Assembly (NCBI GenBank): GCA_016934735.1
Contig: JAFGSG010000034.1
Span: 1 to 54,203, forward strand
Length of the DNA: 54,203 nt
Direction: 5' to 3'
Source: Spirochaetota bacterium
GTDB lineage: Bacteria > Spirochaetota > UBA4802 > JAFGDQ01
Every line of letters begins with the position of its first letter. Within the stretch, counting starts at the first letter, position 1. The notes below the pieces were generated by a model. That model saw nothing but the letters and a program-made list of their open reading frames with translations. It had not been told where the DNA came from and made no database searches. Shown piece after piece: positions 44,051 to 54,022 of the stretch. A program made the position numbers and the translations under genes.

Positions 44051-45442
44051 CTAAGGTGTTGCTTTTTCCCTGCGGTTTTTTAAATCACGCAGGATATCAT
44101 TATATTCATTATCAAGCTTAAAAAAATAGGCTAAAATGAACTGAACGATTGCCAGTACTGCTAAAGAACCGATAAACATAAACGTAATAGCTGACAGAGC
44201 CTTGGAAGACTGCTGCGCGGCGTTGGGAACATAGCCGCCCCAGGCCAGCATCCATCCGACCATAGCGCCTCCTAGTCCTGTGGCAACTTTCATGCAAAAG
44301 CTTGCCGAACTGAAGCATAAGCCTTCAGTTCGGGCACCGCATTTCCATTCACCGTATTCTACAGTGTCTGCCAGGAATGACTGCTGTAGTCCAATTGAAA
44401 TAGAGCCAAATCCTCTTATAAATATGCCTATAAGAATCAAAGGCAGGGATGTCGGCTCAATAAACATGATAATGGAGGCAATAATCTGTATGGTTGTGCT
44501 GAGCATTAATCCCTTGCGTTTGCCTATTTTTTTCACAACCGGCATTAAGACTATACTGCCGACAATGAGGCCTACGTATTGAAGACCCATCACAGGACCA
44601 ACCATATCTTGTCTTTTTAAAACATATACCACAAAGAATATATTGATTGCCATAAAACCCACGAAAAGGAGATTAAAAAATGTGATTCCGTTGGCAATCC
44701 ACCAGTATTTATTTTTTATCAGGTGTTTCATGCCAGTAGTCCATGGAATCGAGTCGCAAGTCTTGCCGGCCGAGGCAAATGCCCGTTCTTTTGTGCCAAG
44801 GAATTGGATAAGAATTCCAAGACCTGTAATAATACCTATGATTGTAAAAAATAAAAAATATCCCCTGGAACCACCTCCAAAAACTTCAATTCCTTTGTAA
44901 GTCGCGGCGGAAATGACAATGGATGCTATTGCGGAAAAAATCATAGCAACCATTACTAATTTGGACCTTTCAGCCTGATTTTGAGTAATAAGTGATACAG
45001 AACTCAGGATTGCAATACCCCCCATTGTCAGGTAGAAGAATGCGAACAAATTATAAGTTATTGCAGCATAGGCTATCTTTCCTGCCAGACTGAAGTCCGG
45101 AGCATAAAACAATATCGAGACAGTGAAAGCACTGGGCAAAGCCATCCACAACAGCCATGGCCTGGCCTTTCCCATCCTGGTTTTTGTTTTATGAATTATT
45201 GCACCTGCAAGAACATCTGTAAATCCGTCAAAAATGCGTGAGAAAAGAAAAATAGTACCTACTATTGCAGCTGGGATTAAAACAACATCCGTCCAGAATA
45301 TAGTTAGAAACATGATCGCGCCCATTTGAGCTAAAAACATTGCAAACCCGTTTCCCATTGCGAATGATAGGGTTTCCTTAATACTGATTTTTGAACCAGG
45401 ACTTTCATCAGAATAAGTAGTAAGATTATTCGCCTCTTGCAT
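44051..45442 (-). CDS. GPH-family (melibiose/Na+ type) sugar or glycoside symporter
   Basis: The 463-residue product is a 12-helix MFS protein of the GPH family: FAMGNGFAMFLAQMGAIMFL (helix 1), then FSRIFDGFTDVLAGAIIHKTKTRMGKARPWLLWMALP, the D(x)xxD and RxGKxRPW signature, and QQSFLADTVEYGEWKCGARTEGLCFS, the second family signature. Substrates of relatives are mostly glycosides and glucuronides with Na+ or H+. First gene of the operon, 60 bases after a sigma-54 promoter, so substrate uptake is tied to the same regulation. Confidence 0.93.
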   Translation of the reverse strand: MQEANNLTTYSDESPGSKISIKETLSFAMGNGFAMFLAQMGAIMFLTIFWTDVVLIPAAIVGTIFLFSRIFDGFTDVLAGAIIHKTKTRMGKARPWLLWMALPSAFTVSILFYAPDFSLAGKIAYAAITYNLFAFFYLTMGGIAILSSVSLITQNQAERSKLVMVAMIFSAIASIVISAATYKGIEVFGGGSRGYFLFFTIIGIITGLGILIQFLGTKERAFASAGKTCDSIPWTTGMKHLIKNKYWWIANGITFFNLLFVGFMAINIFFVVYVLKRQDMVGPVMGLQYVGLIVGSIVLMPVVKKIGKRKGLMLSTTIQIIASIIMFIEPTSLPLILIGIFIRGFGSISIGLQQSFLADTVEYGEWKCGARTEGLCFSSASFCMKVATGLGGAMVGWMLAWGGYVPNAAQQSSKALSAITFMFIGSLAVLAIVQFILAYFFKLDNEYNDILRDLKNRREKATP

Positions 45443-45502
45443 TTGTAAATCTCCTTAAATTTCATTTAGTAATGAAGTCTAAATATCTATTATGTAATAT
45501 AA

Positions 45503-45517
45503 GCAAGTATCATGCCA
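45503..45517 (-). promoter_or_regulatory. Sigma-54 (-24/-12) promoter of the transporter operon
   Basis: On the minus strand TGGCATGATACTTGC followed by T matches TGGCAYRNNNNTTGCW at every fixed position. The -12 GC is about 60 bases before the transporter ATG. It lies between the activator gene and the operon. Confidence 0.88.
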
Positions 45518-45617
45518 AAAATGTGATTTGATAAAACTGAGGTATGATTTTACGGATAATTATTGGAATTCTATTCTAAAACGAAATATCTTGATAATTC
45601 AGATAATAAATATAATA

Positions 45618-45631
45618 CCTGTATAAACAGG
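45618..45631. promoter_or_regulatory. Possible activator site upstream of the sigma-54 promoter
   Basis: CCTGTATAAACAGG, a 5-bp inverted repeat with a 4-base centre, starts about 100 bases upstream of the sigma-54 promoter, a normal distance for an enhancer-like site of the adjacent activator. A single occurrence, so weak. The rest of 45443-45698 shows no gene. Confidence 0.35.
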
Positions 45632-45698
45632 AAAAAATTTTAACCCGTACTATTATGCGGTTTCAGTATTATAGTGTGAGTTGATTGGGAGTAAATCG

Positions 45699-47258
45699 CT
45701 AGATTCGAGGCATTGGACGCTGTATATTTAGCTTTTTCATCCGCTGTCTTAGGGTGCTCGGATTAAGGCCCAAACGCTTTGCAGCACCTTTAGGACCTTC
45801 AATGCGCCATGTCGTATTATTGAGAGCATCAAGAATAAATTCACGCTCAAAATCAACAAGTGTTGCCACATTTGCAGTCATAGCGGCCTGATCCATGGGC
45901 AGTTCAATAACCAGATTGTCTTCAGAACTGGTAACAACCGATCTAGCAAGAAGATTCTCTAATTCCCTTATATTACCGGGCCATGAATAATTCTGTAGTT
46001 CTTCAATGTATTTTTGATGAATTTCATTAAAATGTTTTCCAATTAACTTGGCGTATTTTTCAATAAAAAAATCAACAAACAATGGGATATCATCTGGTCT
46101 TTCCCGCAAAGGCGGCATATAGACAGGGAATATATTCAATCTGTAAAACAGGTCGCGCCTGAATTTTCCTGCTTCAATTTCATTCTCCAGATTGCGGTTA
46201 GTTGCTGCTATTATTCGAACATTGCATTTGATTGTTTCGCTTCCGCCGACTCTTTCGAACTCCCCGTCCTGAAGAACACGCAGAAGCTTCGCCTGCAGTT
46301 CAATTGGAAGCTCACTTATCTCATCAAGGAAAAGAGTCGAGCAGTGAGCCCTTTCAAAACATCCGATGCGCTTTGTATGTGCACTTGTAAATGCGCCTTT
46401 TTCGTGTCCAAAAAGTTCGCTTTCTATAATCCCCGGAGACAGACTCGCGCAGTTTATCTGAATCATCTGCCTGTCTCTGCGTTTACTTGCATTATGTATC
46501 GCTTTTGCAATAATTCCTTTACCAGTTCCCGTTTCCCCGGTTAAAAGAATTGTTATATCCGTATCAGCCACCTGCTTTGCATGATGCAGAACCTTTTTAA
46601 AAACCATGCTTTGACCGATAATCGCATTTTGATCGCTTTCCAATTTGCAAAATGCGTCAAGACCGGTATCAGCTTTTGCAATTTGCTTATGTGATGTCTT
46701 CTGACGCATTACGCTTGCAAGTATTTTCGCAAAGCAGTATAATCTGTTTATTAAGTTATCGTTTATTGCAACCTCTTCTCGAATTGAAGTAAAATACAAT
46801 GCCCCGCATATAGTTCTATTAGTTATCAGAGGCAATGTCAGAGTTGTTTTTAATCCCTGATCATTGCAGAATTTTTTTTCCCATTGCTGATATTTAGAAT
46901 TAGCCTGCAACACAGGGTCATTAGGAATACATGGTGTAAATAATATCTTTCCTCTTTTTACTTGTTCAATAAGACCTGCTGTATCTTTATGTATAGTAGA
47001 AATGGGCGGCGGATTTACTGACGGCATTGAATACGAATATATTTTGTTAAATTTCGGCCTGATTTCCGGAAATTCGTACAACGTAACCCAATCGAAATTC
47101 AAATAATTCCCAATAATTTGAAGACTATTCGTTATTTCTTCTTCGAGAGCATCGGAATTTACATTAATAAACTTTGTCGACAGTTCAAGAAGCAAATCGC
47201 TTAATTGTAAAACCCCCGCATGGGACTCAGAATTACCCTTATATATCTGCTGAACCAT
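45699..47258 (-). CDS. Sigma-54-dependent transcriptional activator, GAF-AAA+-Fis
   Basis: The 519-residue product has an N-terminal GAF-like sensing domain (about 20-185), the NtrC-type AAA+ domain (GETGTGKGIIAKAIH, GAFTSAHTKRIG as the sigma-54-contacting GAFTGA loop with S in place of G, STLFLDEISELP, RLNIFPVYMPPLRERPDDIP), and a Fis-type HTH (GPKGAAKRLGLNPSTLRQRMKK). No receiver domain, so the GAF domain probably binds a small effector directly. Its gene lies just upstream of the operon it most likely activates. Confidence 0.95.
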   Translation of the reverse strand: MVQQIYKGNSESHAGVLQLSDLLLELSTKFINVNSDALEEEITNSLQIIGNYLNFDWVTLYEFPEIRPKFNKIYSYSMPSVNPPPISTIHKDTAGLIEQVKRGKILFTPCIPNDPVLQANSKYQQWEKKFCNDQGLKTTLTLPLITNRTICGALYFTSIREEVAINDNLINRLYCFAKILASVMRQKTSHKQIAKADTGLDAFCKLESDQNAIIGQSMVFKKVLHHAKQVADTDITILLTGETGTGKGIIAKAIHNASKRRDRQMIQINCASLSPGIIESELFGHEKGAFTSAHTKRIGCFERAHCSTLFLDEISELPIELQAKLLRVLQDGEFERVGGSETIKCNVRIIAATNRNLENEIEAGKFRRDLFYRLNIFPVYMPPLRERPDDIPLFVDFFIEKYAKLIGKHFNEIHQKYIEELQNYSWPGNIRELENLLARSVVTSSEDNLVIELPMDQAAMTANVATLVDFEREFILDALNNTTWRIEGPKGAAKRLGLNPSTLRQRMKKLNIQRPMPRI

Positions 47259-47480
47259 TTAAAAACCTTAATAATATGGAATGTCTGCATTTTTAAAAAT
47301 ATATTTAAATTGTTGATAAAATGATTCTATTGTCAATAAAAATTGCCAATAAAGTTAAAAATACCGGGTGTATCGATAGCCGGCTAATTGCAGTTTCATT
47401 CCGTATGGCAGCTGAATAACCACAACCAGAAAAGCAGCATGGGTTTTTCTGAAGGATTTCATTGAATTTGAAATAAGCAT

Positions 47481-47510
47481 TCAGAGGCTATTTAATTGAA
47501 ATAGCCCTGA
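47481..47510 (-). terminator. Terminator-like hairpin after the rseP operon
   Basis: GGCTATTT (47486-47493) and AAATAGCC (47499-47506) pair perfectly, extended by TCAG/CTGA. It lies 18 bases past the rseP stop. The minus transcript lacks a strong U-run. The rest of 47259-47527 shows no gene. Confidence 0.6.
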
Positions 47511-47527
47511 ATCGTTTTACTGTCTGC

Positions 47528-49096
47528 TCAGTTAAAGAGCTTCTGGAAAAATGGAAAAAACGATAAGTCATTAAAAATTACAAAAACTCCAAGAAGAATC
47601 AGCATACCCATTCCCACGTACTGGATCTTCTGCATGATTTTTTCATTTATCGGTTTTCCCCGAATTGCCTCATAAAGGAAAAACAGAATATAACTTCCAT
47701 CAACTACCGGGATGGGAAGCAGATTCATTACCATAAGTATTATCGATATCTTTGCCATTAGCAGAATGAATGCTGAAATCCCTTTATAGTATGCCACGTC
47801 TCCCGCGATCTTTGCTATTCTGATAGGGCCGGATAAGTTTTCCCTGACATCAAGCTTGCCGGAAAACAGCATTCCCATACCCTTAATATTCATGACTACA
47901 AAATAATACGGTTCAGTCAACGCCCTCCCGAAACTGCTTATAATGCCATATTGTACCGGTATCATATCCGGAGCAGCAGCTGTTTCAATTCCGATAAAAC
48001 CGTAAGCATCATATTTAATTCTGCCTGTATAAGATCCGCCGCTATTTGTAAGCTGTATTACTTTATTTTGATTTTCTGCAAGCAATTGTTTTAAATGACT
48101 GAAGGATACAACGGTTATATTATTTATTTTTAATTTTCCTTTTGTTATGGCATTTTTCACAATATCCATTTTATCAATGGAAATGTTATACTTTGCGTCC
48201 CTGAACCTGTTATCCTCGAATTGATTGATCGTAAGAACTTCCCTTACTCTTGGAGTAACATTTATATTTATTTCTTTCCCGGCACGAACCAGTCCCAATT
48301 GCAATTCTTTTCCGGCGTTGGCTCTCACTGTCTCTGTAAATTCCTTCGGGCTTTCAACTGATTTACCATCAATGGATATAATTTCATCATATTGCTCAAT
48401 TCCGGCCACCATGGCAATATCATCAAGCAGCAAACCTGCAACTAAAATTGTTTTACCATATGGTAAAACTCCGATAGTATAATGGGATTTTTCTGAATAT
48501 TTTTTTGGAGTTACATTATATGTATTGATCTGATTATCTCTTAACACTTTAATTGATATTTCTTTTCCATCGGAAAAAAGAACATTATTCTGAATTTCAG
48601 AAAAACTGATTATTTTATTATCGTTTATTTGAATTATCTTGTCTTTATCCCTTAAGCCTGCTGAATAAGCAGGAGAAATATAAGCACCTTCTTTAAAATA
48701 ATCCGGGATAGTGATCTGATTTGTCTCGGTTGTATATCCGACTAAATTCATGATAAAAAACAAGGCGATGCCAAAAAATAAATTAAAAAGCGGACCCATG
48801 AGCACGGTTACAACTCTGCGCATCGGACTGGCGCTTAAAAATTCATACTCCTTGCCCTCTCTTTTTTCTGAAGGGTCCTCGCCGTAAAACTGGCAGTATC
48901 CCCCGAACGGGATAGGTGTAATCTGATAAGTAGTATCTCCGATTTGTTTCTTCAGTATGCCTTTGCCGTAACCTATCGAAAAAACCTTTGCCTTGATCCC
49001 TACCATTTTACCGCCCATGAGATGGCCGAGTTCATGTATAAAAATACACAGGCCGAGAAGAATTACTGCTGCTAAAATATAGGTTATTGTTATCAT
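47528..49096 (-). CDS. rseP: RseP-type site-2 zinc metalloprotease
   Basis: This is the intramembrane protease that cleaves anti-sigma factors and signal-peptide remnants. The first membrane helix has IFIHELGHLMGGKM (HExxH), followed by an inner membrane segment, two PDZ domains (about 155-230 and 235-320), and the third zinc ligand in NLLPIPVVDGSY. The 522-residue product is longer than typical because of an added stretch after the second PDZ domain. ATG at 49096 with AAGGAA upstream is chosen; the longer frame from 49168 would overlap dxr. Confidence 0.94.
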   Translation of the reverse strand: MITITYILAAVILLGLCIFIHELGHLMGGKMVGIKAKVFSIGYGKGILKKQIGDTTYQITPIPFGGYCQFYGEDPSEKREGKEYEFLSASPMRRVVTVLMGPLFNLFFGIALFFIMNLVGYTTETNQITIPDYFKEGAYISPAYSAGLRDKDKIIQINDNKIISFSEIQNNVLFSDGKEISIKVLRDNQINTYNVTPKKYSEKSHYTIGVLPYGKTILVAGLLLDDIAMVAGIEQYDEIISIDGKSVESPKEFTETVRANAGKELQLGLVRAGKEININVTPRVREVLTINQFEDNRFRDAKYNISIDKMDIVKNAITKGKLKINNITVVSFSHLKQLLAENQNKVIQLTNSGGSYTGRIKYDAYGFIGIETAAAPDMIPVQYGIISSFGRALTEPYYFVVMNIKGMGMLFSGKLDVRENLSGPIRIAKIAGDVAYYKGISAFILLMAKISIILMVMNLLPIPVVDGSYILFFLYEAIRGKPINEKIMQKIQYVGMGMLILLGVFVIFNDLSFFPFFQKLFN

Positions 49097-49112
49097 TATT
49101 TTTCCTTGTAAA

Positions 49113-50276
49113 TTAATTTCCGGGAAGCATGCTTTCCGCTCTTTCCCTTGACCACTTATCCGAATCAAATATAGCTGAAATATCCGGATTATAAATTATA
49201 CTATGTTTATTCATAGTCTTTTCAACAATTTTTACAATATCTGTAAACAAAATTTTTTTCTCTAAAAATGCTTTTACCGCAACCTCGTTCGCTGCATTGA
49301 GCACAGCAGGCATTGTACCGCCTGACTTGCCTGCAGAATAGCACAAATCAAGCGCAGGAAATTTATCATTATCATATTTAAAAAATTCGAGCTTCCCTAT
49401 TTTTGAAAAGTCCAGTTTGCCGAAAGGATTTTGTTTAATTTCAGGATAGAACAACGCATTAAAAATAGGATAAACCATGTCAGGAACGCTCATATAGGCA
49501 TATACAGCGCCGTCAACAGTCTCGACCATCGAATGGATAATGCTCTCCGGATGAATTATAACACTGATTAATCCATAATCAAGATTAAAAAGATGATGAG
49601 CTTCTATTACCTCAAGGCCCTTGTTAATTAAAGTAGCTGAATCTATAGTAATTTTTTCACCCATATTCCATGTAGGATGGATAAGAGCCTGTTCAGGTGT
49701 AATCTTATTCATTTCTTCGACCGTTTTGCACCGCATGCTTCCGCCTGAAGCAGTCAGGATTACCCTGCTGATCCCGGAAATGTCCATGTTCCCAATCATG
49801 GAAAATATTGCGCTGTGTTCGCTGTCAACCGGTATTAACTCAACTCCATGCTCCTTCACCTTTCGGGTAACGATATCCCCTGCCATAACAAGAGTCTCTT
49901 TGTTCGCAAGGGCAAGTCTCTTTATATTTGCAAGTGAAGCAAGTGTCGGCACAAGCCCGGCGGCTCCGACTATTGCAGAAATAAGAACATCAGTTTCAAG
50001 ATTTGCGAGCTCAAGCACTCCATCATCACCTTCAAAAAAGGTAACTGCCGGAAATTGTTTTTTCAGCCTCGCATAGTCTTCGGACTTTACAGCTTCAGCC
50101 GAAGCCACAGCAGCAACAGAGGGATTAAATTCAGCTAACTGTTCTCTAAATAACTTTAGATTATTATTACAGCTTAATCCGAATACTTCAAAATTATGCT
50201 CAACAGACCGGAGTACCTTTAAAGCGGAAACTCCGATTGAACCGGTTGAACCAAGGATTGAAATCTTTGAGGACAT
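49113..50276 (-). CDS. dxr: 1-deoxy-D-xylulose 5-phosphate reductoisomerase
   Basis: Second step of the MEP isoprenoid pathway. The 387-residue product has the NADPH site ILGSTGSIGVSALKVL, the metal/substrate region IPVDSEHSAIFSM (Asp, Glu), LTASGGSMR, HPTWNMGEKITIDSATLINKGLEVIEAHHLF and the C-terminal helix bundle. Encoded just before rseP as in many bacteria. Confidence 0.97.
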   Translation of the reverse strand: MSSKISILGSTGSIGVSALKVLRSVEHNFEVFGLSCNNNLKLFREQLAEFNPSVAAVASAEAVKSEDYARLKKQFPAVTFFEGDDGVLELANLETDVLISAIVGAAGLVPTLASLANIKRLALANKETLVMAGDIVTRKVKEHGVELIPVDSEHSAIFSMIGNMDISGISRVILTASGGSMRCKTVEEMNKITPEQALIHPTWNMGEKITIDSATLINKGLEVIEAHHLFNLDYGLISVIIHPESIIHSMVETVDGAVYAYMSVPDMVYPIFNALFYPEIKQNPFGKLDFSKIGKLEFFKYDNDKFPALDLCYSAGKSGGTMPAVLNAANEVAVKAFLEKKILFTDIVKIVEKTMNKHSIIYNPDISAIFDSDKWSRERAESMLPGN

Positions 50277-50378
50277 GGATAATTTTTCTTTTAAATCCTA
50301 ATCAGGCAGGCTGATATATTTATTAATAAGCGATAATCACAGATGATAGTTAATATTAGATTTTCATCAAGTAAATTA

Positions 50379-51266
50379 TTAGCTTACACCTTTAATTATT
50401 AAATAATAATAGAAAAAAGGCAATGAAAATATTAAGGCGTCAAAAACATCCCACATGCCTCCATGACCTGGCAGAAAACTGCCGGAATCCTTTTTTGCAG
50501 CATCTCTCTTGATCGCAGATTCGACCAGATCGCCGATGTGGCCAAGCATGCTTAAAAATGCCCCGGCAATAATACATTCAATCAATGAAAATAAATTCTT
50601 TTTTAGGAACACAGAGTAAATCTCATTTGTAATTATCATCGCAACAACACTGAAAACCAGACCTGAAAAATAACCCTCCCATGATTTATTCGGGGAGACC
50701 GCAAAATTCAGCTTGTGTCTGCCGAATAAGCTTCCTCCGAAATAAGCTGCAGTATCATTTATCATTATCACGATATTAAATATCAATATATAAAAAAAAC
50801 CGTTCTGCAGTGCTTTCATAAAAATAATATGAGAGAAGAAAAATGCAATATATATTACGCCAAAAACTGTTACGGCCAGAGAGTATATCCCGCCTTTAAT
50901 AGACCTTCCGAATAATTGGATTACTAATATAATGGATAAAAATAAAGCAATAAAAGCTAAAACTATCCTTGCCTCAAACATGCTTGAGTAAGTAAAACCT
51001 ATTTTACTCCCGAACGCGAAATAATAAATTAATATATTCGCTGCTGTACCTGCCGCAAGTCCCCATATAATGAAGGGTTTGCCATCATCGCCCTTATCGC
51101 ATAACTTATAATACTCATAAAGTGTAATCAGGCTAACAGCCAGTGAACCTATTAGTATAAAAAAAGAGTTAAAATAATCGGCCCAGAGAACAAAGAAATA
51201 GACAGGAAGGGCAATAACACCTGTCAACACCCTGTATAATGTACTTTTTTTAAAATTGTTTACCAT
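50379..51266 (-). CDS. cdsA: Phosphatidate cytidylyltransferase
   Basis: CdsA makes CDP-diacylglycerol. The 295-residue membrane protein has eight or so hydrophobic segments and the C-terminal signature ESAIKRDAAKKDSGSFLPGHGGMWDVFD. The usual HGGxxDR end reads HGGMWDV, so the Arg after the Asp is Val. Its start overlaps the uppS stop by 7 bases. Confidence 0.93.
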   Translation of the reverse strand: MVNNFKKSTLYRVLTGVIALPVYFFVLWADYFNSFFILIGSLAVSLITLYEYYKLCDKGDDGKPFIIWGLAAGTAANILIYYFAFGSKIGFTYSSMFEARIVLAFIALFLSIILVIQLFGRSIKGGIYSLAVTVFGVIYIAFFFSHIIFMKALQNGFFYILIFNIVIMINDTAAYFGGSLFGRHKLNFAVSPNKSWEGYFSGLVFSVVAMIITNEIYSVFLKKNLFSLIECIIAGAFLSMLGHIGDLVESAIKRDAAKKDSGSFLPGHGGMWDVFDALIFSLPFFYYYLIIKGVS

Positions 51267-51976
51267 CCACCGAATCTCCTTTCTCTGTTCTGAAATTCAT
51301 ATATCGCTCTGTACAGATGCGCCGGCTTAAAATCCGGCCATAGGACATCTAAAAAAATCATTTCCGAATAAGCAATCTGCCAGATTAAAAAATTGCTTAC
51401 CCTGTATTCGCCGCTTGTCCGTATCATTAAATCTATTTCCGGCAGGCCTGCAGTCAGCAAATATTTTTCCATTTTTTTTTCAGAAAGTCTTTCATTGACC
51501 GAACGGGACACAATCCACTTGTTCACGGCATTTATTATATCCTGCCTGCCGCCGTAGTTAAAGCACATATTTAATGTAATATTTTTATTATTTTTTGTTA
51601 ATTCAGTAATATCGTTTATTGTTCTTATCAACGATTTAGGGAGCTTATCGTATAAACCGCAAAATTTAATTCTTACGCCCTTTTTCATAAGGTCTTCTTT
51701 TTTTAATTCAACATAAAGCTTAAGAATATTCCACAATCCCCTGATCTCGCCTTTAGGCCTTGTCCAGTTCTCAGTGGAAAACGCATACAGCGATAGAACC
51801 TTAACTCCCAGAGAGTAAGCGCATTCGGTAACTTTATCAATAACATCAGAGCCTTTACTATGACCATCGAGAGTCGGCAGAGAATGCTTCTCAGCCCACC
51901 GCCTGTTTCCATCCATTATGATAGCAATGTGCTCAGGTACCCTTTGCGAATCTATTAATGTTTTATAATCTTTCAT
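51260..51976 (-). CDS. uppS: Undecaprenyl diphosphate synthase (cis-prenyltransferase)
   Basis: UppS makes the C55 lipid carrier for wall synthesis from isoprenoids of the dxr pathway. The 238-residue product has IAIIMDGNRRWAEKH with the catalytic Asp, LYAFSTENWTRP, and the C-terminal RTSGEYRVSNFLIWQIAYSE motif. Overlaps cdsA, so expression is coupled. Confidence 0.97.
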   Translation of the reverse strand: MKDYKTLIDSQRVPEHIAIIMDGNRRWAEKHSLPTLDGHSKGSDVIDKVTECAYSLGVKVLSLYAFSTENWTRPKGEIRGLWNILKLYVELKKEDLMKKGVRIKFCGLYDKLPKSLIRTINDITELTKNNKNITLNMCFNYGGRQDIINAVNKWIVSRSVNERLSEKKMEKYLLTAGLPEIDLMIRTSGEYRVSNFLIWQIAYSEMIFLDVLWPDFKPAHLYRAIYEFQNRERRFGGW

Positions 51977-51999
51977 TATAGAGGTATGTTATTGTCTAT

Positions 52000-52018
52000 C
52001 CCCTGCAGAGGACAGGGG
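52000..52018. other. Small GC-rich hairpin in the frr-uppS gap
   Basis: CCCCTG (52000-52005) and CAGGGG (52013-52018) pair around a 7-base loop. It lies 23 bases upstream of uppS and could act on transcription or mRNA cleavage between the two genes. Confidence 0.4.
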
Positions 52019-52068
52019 AATGCATGCATATTATATTGGTAAAAAAAGAATTGTTCTCTGCAAACAAA

Positions 52069-52626
52069 TTAGACGGTTAATATTTCTTTTTCTTTATTGT
52101 CGGTAATTGTCTGGACCTCTTCAGTATAACTGTCAGTCAGTTTCTGTATCTTTGAAATAGCGGTTTTGGAATCATCTTCCGAAATCTCTTTATCCTTCTC
52201 TAATTCCTTTATCATCTCATTGCCGTCTCTTCTGACATTCCTGATTGCCACTCTGCACTCTTCAGCTTTCTGTTTTGCAAGCTTTACATACTCCTTTCTC
52301 CTTTCCTCTGTAAGATCGGGGATCTGAATCCTGATAAGATTACCGTCACTCGAGGGATTTAAAGACAGATCCGATTTCAGAATGGATTTTTCTATAAATG
52401 AAATGTTTCCTTTATCCCATGGATTTATAACAATCAGCCTCGGCTCCGGACATGAAATTGTAGCTACCTGGTTTATGGGCATCTGTGTGCCGTATACGTC
52501 AACCCTGACATTATCGAAAATAGATGGAGTAGCCCTGCCTGTTCTTATGGCAGCGAATTCCTTTTGAAGATTCTTAACGCTCTTCTTCATTCTTTCTTCA
52601 ACATCGGAAATAATTTCATCTGTCAT
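52069..52626 (-). CDS. frr: Ribosome recycling factor
   Basis: A 185-residue tRNA-shaped protein that splits post-termination ribosomes: the start DVEERMKKSVKNLQKEFAAIRTGRATP, then VDVYGTQMPINQVATIS, and PDLTEERRKEYVKLAKQKAEECRVAIRNVRRD. Normal length and order after pyrH. Confidence 0.97.
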   Translation of the reverse strand: MTDEIISDVEERMKKSVKNLQKEFAAIRTGRATPSIFDNVRVDVYGTQMPINQVATISCPEPRLIVINPWDKGNISFIEKSILKSDLSLNPSSDGNLIRIQIPDLTEERRKEYVKLAKQKAEECRVAIRNVRRDGNEMIKELEKDKEISEDDSKTAISKIQKLTDSYTEEVQTITDNKEKEILTV

Positions 52627-52645
52627 ATATGACCTCTGAATAAAA

Positions 52646-53380
52646 TTAATTATGTACCATCGTTCCTATTTTTTCACCCATTACAGCTTTCCTGAACGAT
52701 CCCTTATCAAAAAGATTGAATATCTGAATTGGTAAATTATTGTCTTTACACAGCGAAATCGCCGTCATATCCATTATCCTGTAATTATTTTTAATGATAT
52801 CCAGATAGGAAAGTGAATCAATTTTTTTTGCGTCTTTCTCTTTTTCAGGATCTTTGTCGTAAACACCGTTCACTTTAGTAGCTTTCATTAGGATATCGGC
52901 CCCAATCTCCATTGCGCGAAGGCTTGCTGCCGTATCTGTTGTAAAAAAGGGATTGCCTGTACCGGCGGATAGGATGACAATTCTGCCTTTCTCAAGATGC
53001 CGCATCGCCCTTCTCCGTATATACGGCTCGGCAACAGAGCGCATTTCGATCGCAGTCATCACGCGTGTTGGAGCACCGAGCTTCTCAAGAACATCCTGAA
53101 AAGCAATGGCATTGATCACTGTGGCCAGCATGCCCATGTAGTCGCCCGTAGCCCGCTCAATGCCCAGCGCTTTGCCGACCTCGCCTCTGAATATGTTGCC
53201 TCCGCCGATAACAAGTGCTATGCCTATCTTAAGCTTATAGACTTCATATACATCGCCGGCAATGCTTTTTATTGTTTCAATATCTATGCCGACTTTTCCG
53301 CTGCCTGCAAGAGCTTCTCCGCTCAGTTTTAACAATACCCGCTTGTACTTTGCTTTATCCATTCCGCGGTTTTTATCCAT
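52646..53380 (-). CDS. pyrH: UMP kinase
   Basis: UMP kinase of the amino-acid-kinase fold: [61 protein letters not shown] and [16 protein letters not shown]. 244 residues. The ATG at 53380 is used; a second Met seven codons in (53362) is nearer the usual family start. Six bases from tsf. Confidence 0.97.
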   Translation of the reverse strand: MDKNRGMDKAKYKRVLLKLSGEALAGSGKVGIDIETIKSIAGDVYEVYKLKIGIALVIGGGNIFRGEVGKALGIERATGDYMGMLATVINAIAFQDVLEKLGAPTRVMTAIEMRSVAEPYIRRRAMRHLEKGRIVILSAGTGNPFFTTDTAASLRAMEIGADILMKATKVNGVYDKDPEKEKDAKKIDSLSYLDIIKNNYRIMDMTAISLCKDNNLPIQIFNLFDKGSFRKAVMGEKIGTMVHN

Positions 53381-53386
53381 TGAAAG

Positions 53387-53983
53387 TTATTTCCCTATTT
53401 TATAGCGGACAAACCTTGCGACAGAAATATTTTCTCCATACTTTGCGATCTTTTCTTTTATCAGGTCTTTGATAATGACTTTCGGATCACGGATGTATTC
53501 CTGCTCCAAAAGACAAATCTGGGAGTAAAACTTTTTCATTTTACCATCGATAATTTTATCGAGTACATTTGCCGGTTTGCCGGAATCTTTCATCTGATCC
53601 CTGTGTATTGTTCTTTCGCGTTCCAGTTCTTCAGCCGGAATCTCCTCAATACTTACGTATGACGGCATTGAAGCTGCAACCTGCATGCAGAGTTCTTTGC
53701 CTAATTCTTTAAAGTCTTCATTTTTAGCGACAAAGTCGGTTTCGCAGTTCAATTCAAGCATAACTCCCAGTTTCGAGTTGCCGTGAATATAGGTTGCCAC
53801 TATACCTTCTCTTGTTTCTCTGTGTTCCTTCTTGCTCGCTGACGCTATGCCTTTCTTTCTTAAGTAATCAATAGCTTTTTCAATATCACCGCCGCATTCA
53901 ATTAATGCTTTTTTACAGTCAAGCATACCCACATGAGTTCTCTCGCGTAATTCTTTTATCATGTCAGTTGTTATTTCTGCCAC
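53387..53983 (-). CDS. tsf: Elongation factor Ts
   Basis: EF-Ts exchanges GDP on EF-Tu. GTG at 53983 is the likely start because AGGAG lies 7 bases upstream and homologues begin with AEIT.xMIKELRERTxxGMLDCKKAL; the frame extends upstream without support. At 198 residues it is the short type, lacking much of the second core subdomain of E. coli EF-Ts. It has the N-terminal UBA-like domain and the EF-Tu-contacting LELNCETDFVAKNEDF motif. Confidence 0.95.
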   Translation of the reverse strand: MAEITTDMIKELRERTHVGMLDCKKALIECGGDIEKAIDYLRKKGIASASKKEHRETREGIVATYIHGNSKLGVMLELNCETDFVAKNEDFKELGKELCMQVAASMPSYVSIEEIPAEELERERTIHRDQMKDSGKPANVLDKIIDGKMKKFYSQICLLEQEYIRDPKVIIKDLIKEKIAKYGENISVARFVRYKIGK

Positions 53984-54022
53984 TTGAAATCTCCTAAAAA
54001 AATATTTAAAACAAGCCCGCAT

